This document shows positions 13,065 through 17,763 of a stretch of 17,763 nucleotides of DNA, in pieces. The stretch comes from JANMCE01 sp963791625 (GTDB taxonomy: Bacteria; Actinomycetota; Acidimicrobiia; Acidimicrobiales; Ilumatobacteraceae). The stretch is taken from the NCBI GenBank assembly GCA_963791625.1, contig CAWBTA010000004.1:1-17763 (forward strand), in the 5' to 3' direction. How positions within the stretch are numbered: the first letter of the stretch is position 1; each line of letters begins with the position of its first letter. Made by a program: the position numbers and the translations under genes. Below the pieces are notes generated by a model. That model searched no databases and had not been told where the DNA came from. It saw only the letters and a program-made list of their open reading frames with translations.

Positions 13065-14566
13065 CGTGATGCTCCGACAACGGAACGGGCACAAGGAAGG
13101 ACGGCAGCGAGCGCGTCGGCGTGGCGTCCGTGAAGCGGTCGAAGCTCGATCCCTGCGGCGGCCGCGATCTGAACGAGATCGGCGCACGACCGGTCGAGCT
13201 CGTCGATGTCGGGCGCGGTGACATTGACGATCGCCGTGAAGGCGAGTTCGGTGTACCCAGCCACGAGTTCCTCTTCGCGTTCCTTCACTGCTTGCGCCGC
13301 TCGCCGATGCCATGCACCGACGCGGTAGCCCTTCTCGTTGCGGTGCGCGACGTCGGCTTCGATCTTGGTGGCCTGCGCAGTGATGTGACGTTGTGACTTC
13401 GACCGGGGCACCGGTGTGAGGAACACCCCGATCGTGCGCACCGCGGTGGAGTGCAGCAGGAGTGGCCGGAGCCAGTCGCCGGGCACATCGAGTCGTGGCC
13501 ATTCCGTCACCCAGAAGGCGCGGTGGTGCGAGGAGTCGACGGTGTAACTCGTCCAGGTCGTGTTCGTTGCGAGCGGGAGCGTGTTGTTGATCGATGTTGC
13601 TCCGGCGTCATTGCCGAGCGAGCGTTGGCGTCGTTCGATCGCGGAACGGCTCGTCGGGTCGAGGCGGAGACGCATGGCACGGGTCTGTTCGGTCGGGTCG
13701 AGGACCTTCGCCGTGAGCCCTGCGGAACCGAGACGTTGTTGGAGTTGGCGTGTCTCGGTGAGGAGCGCCTCGATGGTCGCGGCGCGTCGGTCTCGTTGGT
13801 GACGTTTCTGGATGGCAACGCGGTTGGTATGTGTACTGATGGTGAGCAAGACCTCGTGGCGGGTGGCGATCGGGCCGGCTTCAGCGAGGAGCCGTTCGTA
13901 GGAATCGAGCGCGTCGGGGATTGGTTGATCAGCCTTGTGAGCGTCGAGCCAGTCGCGTTGCTCCTCGATACCGGACGGCGCAGCCCACTCGCACCAGCGA
14001 ACGGCGGTGATGACGGGCCGTTCGGTCACGAAGCCTTGGAGGACGTTGCCCCAGTTGGCGAGTTGGTAGTCCTGTTCGTCGGGCTCGAGGAGACCAAATT
14101 GTCGACCGGCGATGCGCAGTGTCGTGGCGTAAAGGCCGGCCTTGCGGTCGACGACCATCGCGACCGGTCCGGGAAGGTCGACGCCGTAGTCGCTGGGCTC
14201 GACGACGCTGATGGTCTGCTGCCAAAGGGTCGGTGTCTTCTTCGGGTTCTCCACGGGGCCGAGCAGGGGCAGGGACGGGTGATGAACTCGACTGCTGCGG
14301 CCGGTGATGGCGTGGTGGATGAGTGTCGGGATCTGAGCGAGGAGGGGTTCGCCGGTGAGCCGGGCGAGGCCGAGCCCGCCGATGCTCACGGCGATGGCAA
14401 GCCCGATCGGCACGGAGCCGACGACCATCACAACTGACCCGACGAGCGCGCCCGTGCCAGCAACGATGAGCTGGATGAGGGAGAGGCCGAGGAAGACGCC
14501 GGTCTTGTCGACCGGGGCGAGGCGATACAGCCGACGTTCCGTCGAGGCCGTGGTTTGCCGGCTCAT
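13061..14566 (-). CDS. SCO6880-family type IV secretion protein (PrgI/VirB4 N-terminal half)
   Basis: A 501-residue protein. The N-terminus (MSRQTTASTERRLYRLAPVD) leads into two transmembrane helices (about 23-46 and 48-67, with LIQLIVAGTGALVGSVVMVV and GLAIAVSIGGLGL), matching the PrgI-like membrane module of actinobacterial SCO6880 proteins. A large cytoplasmic domain follows, including GPVAMVVDRKAGLYATTLRI, the SYTVDSSHHRAFWVTEWPR region (about 348-366) and a C-terminal module ending GIELRPLHGRHADALAAVLP. This family is equivalent to VirB3 fused to the N-terminal half of VirB4; it has no Walker motifs and works with the ATPase gene downstream. The start overlaps the TrbL stop (ATGA, 14563-14566). 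Confidence 0.85.
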   Translation of the reverse strand: MSRQTTASTERRLYRLAPVDKTGVFLGLSLIQLIVAGTGALVGSVVMVVGSVPIGLAIAVSIGGLGLARLTGEPLLAQIPTLIHHAITGRSSRVHHPSLPLLGPVENPKKTPTLWQQTISVVEPSDYGVDLPGPVAMVVDRKAGLYATTLRIAGRQFGLLEPDEQDYQLANWGNVLQGFVTERPVITAVRWCEWAAPSGIEEQRDWLDAHKADQPIPDALDSYERLLAEAGPIATRHEVLLTISTHTNRVAIQKRHQRDRRAATIEALLTETRQLQQRLGSAGLTAKVLDPTEQTRAMRLRLDPTSRSAIERRQRSLGNDAGATSINNTLPLATNTTWTSYTVDSSHHRAFWVTEWPRLDVPGDWLRPLLLHSTAVRTIGVFLTPVPRSKSQRHITAQATKIEADVAHRNEKGYRVGAWHRRAAQAVKEREEELVAGYTELAFTAIVNVTAPDIDELDRSCADLVQIAAAAGIELRPLHGRHADALAAVLPCARSVVGASR

Positions 14567-16008
14567 CGGGACTCCTCACGGCCGGCGGCATCAGCAGCTG
14601 TTTCGTTGGTCCGCTGGTCGGCGCGGGGTGGCCGAGTCCTGGTGGGCGCAGTCGGCAGCTCGTTGTCAGGGCGTCTCGGTGTGGTCGGTGTCGCCTGTGC
14701 TGCTGAGGTCTGCCGAGCTGGCAGTCGCGTCGCGCCTGGGCTTGCTGTTGGGTTCCGTTGTGGTGCGCTGTTGCGGCCGGGTTGCGTGCTGGCCGAATCG
14801 GTCGGGGTCGGTGCCGAGTCGTCGTTCGGCGTTTTGTCGGGCTGTGCTGTTGCGCCGCTCGTCGCCGTTGTTGCCGATGACGATCCGGACTTGGGTCTCG
14901 GTGTCGGCCCGCTCGACGGCTTCGGGGCTGACGAGCCGCTTGGTGGTTCGCCCGAGTCGTCGGCATCCGAAGACGCACCTGACCTGCTGCTTCGGTTCTC
15001 CCACTTCGATCGGATCGAACCGGTCGCGGCTGACGTCGAACCTTTGATGCTGTCGCCGATCCGTGATGCGCCGTAGCCAGCGATCGCAGCTTTGGTACCG
15101 ACGCCACGGGCGACGCCCTCACCGGAGACTGCGCCTTCCATGATCGGGATGACCCGCAGGAGTGCGAAGGGCATAAACGCTGCGAGGAGCAGGATCGCGG
15201 AGCCTTGGATCATCTCGACGTTGCCGCCGGTCTCGGCGGCGCCCCGCATGAGCGACGCTCCGGTTGCGAGGGTGACGGCGATGGCGAGCTTCGAGAAGAT
15301 CAGAGCGACGGCGGTCTCGGTTGCTTTGCGCGCATAGGACCGTGTCGGACCCCACACGCGTGTCGCGAGTGCGAGTGGGGCGAACATGATGACGAGGTAG
15401 ATAAGCGAGGAGCGGACGAACAGTTCGATGCACAAGAAGATCGCCGCGGCGATGTAGAGCACGGCGAATATGAAGACGAACAGTCCGCCCTTCACCAATC
15501 CTTCCTGCGAGTAGAGCGTCGTGACCGTTTCGTTGAGGGTGGTGGCGAACCCGTCGATCATTGGGTCGGAGAACGCGTCGATGATCGTGAGCAGCGTGTA
15601 GCAGAGGAACCCGAAGAACAGGGTGCCGACGACGACCATCGGTAGTTCGACGATCGTCGCTCGGATGCTCTGGCCGGCTTGGCCGGTGATGAGTCCGTGG
15701 ATGATCCGGAATAGGTAGAACGCGGCGAGCAGCGATGCGGCGAGGCCGAGTACTGATGCTTGGATCGGTTCGGCGTTCTCGATCGCGCCGCCCGGCGTGA
15801 TTGACGGCTTGATCGAGCCGAGCAACGTGACGAGGGCTTCGGTGACCTTCGCGACGGTGTCGGCGAGGAGCCCGGCGATGAACTCCATGATCTTGTCGAA
15901 CACGGCCTCGGCGACTTCGACGACTGCGTTCTTCAGTGCGGTGACGAGATCGCCCGGGGTGGGGATGCTGATCGGCCCGATACCGATTTCGGCAAGGACG
16001 CCGGTCAT
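14563..16008 (-). CDS. TrbL/VirB6-like polytopic membrane protein
   Basis: A 481-residue inner-membrane channel component of type IV secretion. An amphipathic N-terminus (MTGVLAEIGIGPISIPTPGD) is followed by six predicted transmembrane helices at about 84-106, 118-143, 173-198, 200-218, 231-254 and 266-288. A conserved Gly-rich segment (GVARGVGTKAAIAGYGA) and a 140-residue disordered tail rich in Ser, Thr, Pro, Ala and Arg complete it. Long disordered tails are usual in actinobacterial TrbL homologues. ATG 16008 is chosen because it overlaps the upstream stop (ATGA, 16005-16008); the frame stays open upstream but that part is out-of-frame sequence of the neighbouring gene. VirB6-type proteins guide DNA across the inner membrane. 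Confidence 0.85.
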   Translation of the reverse strand: MTGVLAEIGIGPISIPTPGDLVTALKNAVVEVAEAVFDKIMEFIAGLLADTVAKVTEALVTLLGSIKPSITPGGAIENAEPIQASVLGLAASLLAAFYLFRIIHGLITGQAGQSIRATIVELPMVVVGTLFFGFLCYTLLTIIDAFSDPMIDGFATTLNETVTTLYSQEGLVKGGLFVFIFAVLYIAAAIFLCIELFVRSSLIYLVIMFAPLALATRVWGPTRSYARKATETAVALIFSKLAIAVTLATGASLMRGAAETGGNVEMIQGSAILLLAAFMPFALLRVIPIMEGAVSGEGVARGVGTKAAIAGYGASRIGDSIKGSTSAATGSIRSKWENRSSRSGASSDADDSGEPPSGSSAPKPSSGPTPRPKSGSSSATTATSGATAQPDKTPNDDSAPTPTDSASTQPGRNSAPQRNPTASPGATRLPARQTSAAQATPTTPRRPDNELPTAPTRTRPPRADQRTNETAADAAGREESR

Positions 16009-16707
16009 GGGTTGATCTCCGTGTCGGTGAATCCGTCGAGGGTTGCTTCGAACGATGGGGCGTTGAACGAGGCGTTCGGGCGTGGGCTGAATCGTCCGGC
16101 CGGGTAGGGGCCGTCGATGAGTGATGACGAGTCGAGCCGCCACTGGTCGTCCTCGTTGACGATGTGGATCTCGACGGTGGCGTAGTCGTCGAGTGCTCCT
16201 TTGCCGGGGAACGACCACAGCCGAAGGAAGTACACATCGACCGTGCACACGGTCGGTGTGCAGTTGCGGGTGCGTGTTGCGATCGGCGCTATGCGGAGGG
16301 TGAGTCCTTCGAGGTCACCCTTTGCGAGCGTCTGTCGTTGGTGTTCCTCGGCGAGATCGCCGAGTCGTTTCCGTTCGCTCGCTGACGCGATCGATTCGGT
16401 AAGCGCGCGTGCCTTCGCTGGTGTGACGGGAGGGAAGAGTTCTTCGTCGAGGTCAAGGAACCGCAACGCCGCGTGCGTCGGGGACTCGGAGGTCAGTGGT
16501 CTGTCCGACGATGGTGGTTCGGGAAGCGTCGCTGACGGCGTGGTCGTGGCGGGGTGGTCACGACCCACGGGAGGGTCCGAGGGGATCGGTGGGTGGCGTC
16601 GTGTTCGACGGCGACACGGTCGACGGGGCGGTTCTGGTGAGGCGGTACGCACTGGTTGCGGCGATCTCGAGGACGATGGCGAGGGCGGCTGTGGTTGATC
16701 GGCGCAC
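16005..16707 (-). CDS. TcpC-like conjugal transfer protein with an apparent frameshift
   Basis: The C-terminal domain (stop at 16005) is clear: HAALRFLDLDEELFPPVTPA, ARALTESIASASERKRLGDL, RNCTPTVCTVDVYFLRLWS and ATVEIHIVNEDDQWRLDSS. That pattern of alpha-helix then NTF2-like sheet fits the TcpC/VirB8-like proteins found between pilin and TrbL genes. The expected N-terminal membrane anchor is in a different frame: GTG 16707 begins VRRSTTAALAIVLEIAAT, then SAYRLTRTAPSTVSPSNTT, and stops at 16558. Joining the two needs a -1 shift around 16560-16600 in the Pro/Thr linker. Without a shift, GTG 16568 would give an anchorless 187-residue protein. The stop overlaps the TrbL ATG, and the anchor starts 3 nt after the pilin stop. 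Confidence 0.6.
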
Positions 16708-16710
16708 GGG

Positions 16711-17010
16711 TCAGGCACCGGCCGACTCGAACAGCTTGTTGACGATGGTGACGGCGAGCCCGGACAGCAGGGCACCGGTGATGCCGCCGAGGACCCAGTT
16801 CTTTCCGGAGATCGCGTGGCCGGCATTGCCCCACCTCGACCACGTCCACGACGCGGCGCCGAACAGGATCGAGCCGACCGAGAGGGCGAGGGCGAGGTAC
16901 ATGCCCCACGAGAGGAGGTTGCCGATGAGGTCGGCCCCGGGGAAGTCCTTGGCCGGGGTGACCGGGTCGACCTGGGCGAGCACGGACGAGTAGATGGCAG
17001 TGGCAGACAT
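16711..17010 (-). CDS. Small two-helix pilin-like (VirB2-type) membrane protein
   Basis: A 99-residue protein with a short N-terminal segment (MSATAIYSSVLAQVDPVTPA), a Gly-rich first transmembrane helix (about 31-52, LLSWGMYLALALSVGSILFG), a polar turn (WSRWGNAGHAISGKN) and a second helix (about 72-92, VLGGITGALLSGLAVTIV). Size and topology match VirB2/TrbC-type or pilin-like proteins at the head of actinobacterial transfer operons. Assignment rests on topology and position, since sequence conservation in this family is low. GGAGG (17016-17020, read on the minus strand) lies 5 nt before the ATG. It is the first gene of the transfer operon, divergent from the gene at 17116. Confidence 0.7.
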   Translation of the reverse strand: MSATAIYSSVLAQVDPVTPAKDFPGADLIGNLLSWGMYLALALSVGSILFGAASWTWSRWGNAGHAISGKNWVLGGITGALLSGLAVTIVNKLFESAGA

Positions 17011-17073
17011 GTGGGCCTCCGGACAGGTTCGCTGTGATGTGTCCGGTTCCGTATCCGCCCGCCGTCGCTCCGA

Positions 17074-17103
17074 TTCGGACTTCTTTGGGCGAGAAAGTCC
17101 GAA
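17074..17103. promoter_or_regulatory. 9-bp inverted repeat between divergent operons
   Basis: TTCGGACTT (17074-17082) and AAGTCCGAA (17095-17103) are perfect inverted arms with a 12-bp spacer. Allowing one bulged A the arms extend to 11 bp. It sits in the 105-bp gap between the transfer operon and the hypothetical-ssb operon, where a shared operator would be expected; a hairpin role in the short plus-strand leader is also possible. Confidence 0.45.
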
Positions 17104-17115
17104 ATCGTTCAGCCG

Positions 17116-17562
17116 ATGGCGGATATGCAGAGCGTGGAATCACCCGACGAACTCACCGACGCCGATCTCGCCATCTGGCAGCCGTGGTCTGCTCGGCTCG
17201 TGGCCGTGATCGACGCCGTGCGCTCCGTGCTGGCGAGCAATGGCGACGATGCGGGGAAACGTGCGCAGGTTGCTGAGCTTGGAGCCGAGGCAAATGAGCT
17301 GTTGGGGCTGCTGGGCGCGCAACCGGTTTTGCCTGGCTCTTTCGGCCGAGCTGTCGATCTGCTCCGGTCGCCGGAAGGCGCCGAGCCGTTGCACATCGCC
17401 GAAGCGATCGACCGACTCACCTCGTTGGCGCACCTCGTCCGGCCGTGCTCGCCGACTCTGCCCGCTGCTCGACCCGGACGTGTGCGCCACCGGCCTCAGC
17501 GCGTTGCCGATCAGCCCGAACTACCCGGCCTCGAACCAATCACCCAAGGAGCGACACCATGA
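17116..17562 (+). CDS. Unrecognised protein upstream of ssb
   Basis: A 148-residue protein of mostly helical character. It begins MADMQSVESPDELTDADLAI, then has LVAVIDAVRSVLASNGDD, KRAQVAELGAEANELLGLLG (48-67) and HIAEAIDRLTSLAHLV. The C-terminal 40 residues are basic and Pro-rich (AARPGRVRHRPQRVADQPE). There is no membrane helix, metal motif or nucleotide-binding motif, and I do not recognise the family. No strong ribosome binding site precedes ATG 17116. Its stop overlaps the ssb start (ATGA, 17559-17562), so the two are probably co-translated, and a role in handling single-stranded DNA during transfer or replication is possible. Confidence 0.68.
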   Translation: MADMQSVESPDELTDADLAIWQPWSARLVAVIDAVRSVLASNGDDAGKRAQVAELGAEANELLGLLGAQPVLPGSFGRAVDLLRSPEGAEPLHIAEAIDRLTSLAHLVRPCSPTLPAARPGRVRHRPQRVADQPELPGLEPITQGATP

Positions 17563-17763
17563 GCAGCACCCGACTCAGTCTCAACCGATGCATCCTCGCC
17601 GGCCGTGCCGTCGGCGACCCCGTCACCAAGCACGTGACCTCACGTCACGGCGAAACCACACTCACAACGTTCAGCATCCGCACGCCGAACGACACCTACG
17701 TCGGCTCCGTGATCATCGAAGTCCAGGCATGGTCACGAGTCGCCGCTGTCGCCCAGCACATCG
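17559..17763 (+). CDS. ssb: Single-stranded DNA-binding protein (partial, runs off the window)
   Basis: The first 68 residues of an SSB. The OB-fold opening NRCILAGRAVGDPVTKHVTS (9-28) matches the usual 'N...L.GR...DP' start; then TLTTFSIRTPND (37-48) and the strand IIEVQAWSRVAAVAQHI (52-68) with the conserved aromatic W58. SSB coats single-stranded DNA in replication, repair and conjugative transfer; mobile elements often carry their own copy. AAGGAG (17546-17551) lies 7 nt before ATG 17559, a strong ribosome binding site. The start overlaps the stop of the upstream gene. The C-terminal tail is beyond the window. Confidence 0.9.
   Translation, partial: MSSTRLSLNRCILAGRAVGDPVTKHVTSRHGETTLTTFSIRTPNDTYVGSVIIEVQAWSRVAAVAQHI

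Noticed and set aside
13451..14437. A 328-codon open frame on the plus strand
   Set aside because: Antisense to the SCO6880-like gene, a shadow produced by high GC; no ribosome binding site or known motif.
13929..15122. A 397-codon Arg/Pro-rich open frame on the minus strand
   Set aside because: Out-of-frame reading of the TrbL and SCO6880-like genes; composition is typical of frame shadows.
1..17763. tRNA, rRNA or CRISPR array
   Set aside because: No cloverleaf-like segment, rRNA core sequence or regularly spaced direct repeats were seen.

Overview
The window is GC-rich and actinobacterial in character. The signs are frequent GTG starts, one TTG start, leaderless-looking promoters, a PadR/HAAS pair, mycothiol-era families (DinB, VOC, AHSA1) and a type IV secretion operon of the SCO6880 kind known from actinobacterial conjugative elements. 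Acidimicrobiia would fit, but the sequence alone does not prove the class. It reads as part of an integrative/conjugative element or plasmid: a transfer backbone on the right and a heavily remodelled accessory region on the left.

Left part (1-8124), plus strand. It begins with the 3' end of an unknown gene, then a VOC-fold protein and an alpha/beta hydrolase (253-1720). Next is a PadR regulator overlapping a HAAS-like membrane protein (1794-2728), and then a decayed stretch. A nested insertion follows: an IS3-family element (3147-5879, CAT target duplication) with a complete ISL3-family element (4433-5842) inserted at the orfB stop codon, flanked by an 8-bp duplication. After about 450 bp without a clear gene comes an operon of small membrane protein, ArsR regulator, AHSA1/SRPBCC protein and YdeI/OmpD-associated protein (6332-8124). 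A 31-codon scar of a DUF1801 gene lies in the middle of that operon.

Middle (8309-11433). An IS630-family element (8309-9913, TA-flanked, imperfect 29-bp ends) carries a second gene whose 3' end overlaps the right terminal repeat, so it looks like a passenger. Next is a deletion scar: the 3' two thirds of a WYL-domain regulator (minus strand, two frameshifts) abuts the 3' end of a DinB-family gene (plus strand) near 10378. A VOC-fold gene with odd ends follows.

Right part (11434-17763). A minus-strand operon of overlapping genes encodes, in order of transcription, a two-helix pilin-like protein, a TcpC-like protein with an apparent frameshift, a TrbL/VirB6-like polytopic protein, an SCO6880-like (VirB4 N-terminal half) protein, a small TTG-start protein resembling the tail of its upstream neighbour, and a VirB4-type ATPase. 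No coupling ATPase or relaxase is in the window. Diverging from this operon is an unknown gene overlapping ssb, which runs off the window; a 9-bp inverted repeat lies between the two operons.

Most overlapping stop/start junctions are of the ATGA/GTGA/TTGA type, implying translational coupling. Several reading-frame breaks are single-base losses, so base-level accuracy of the assembly should be kept in mind.
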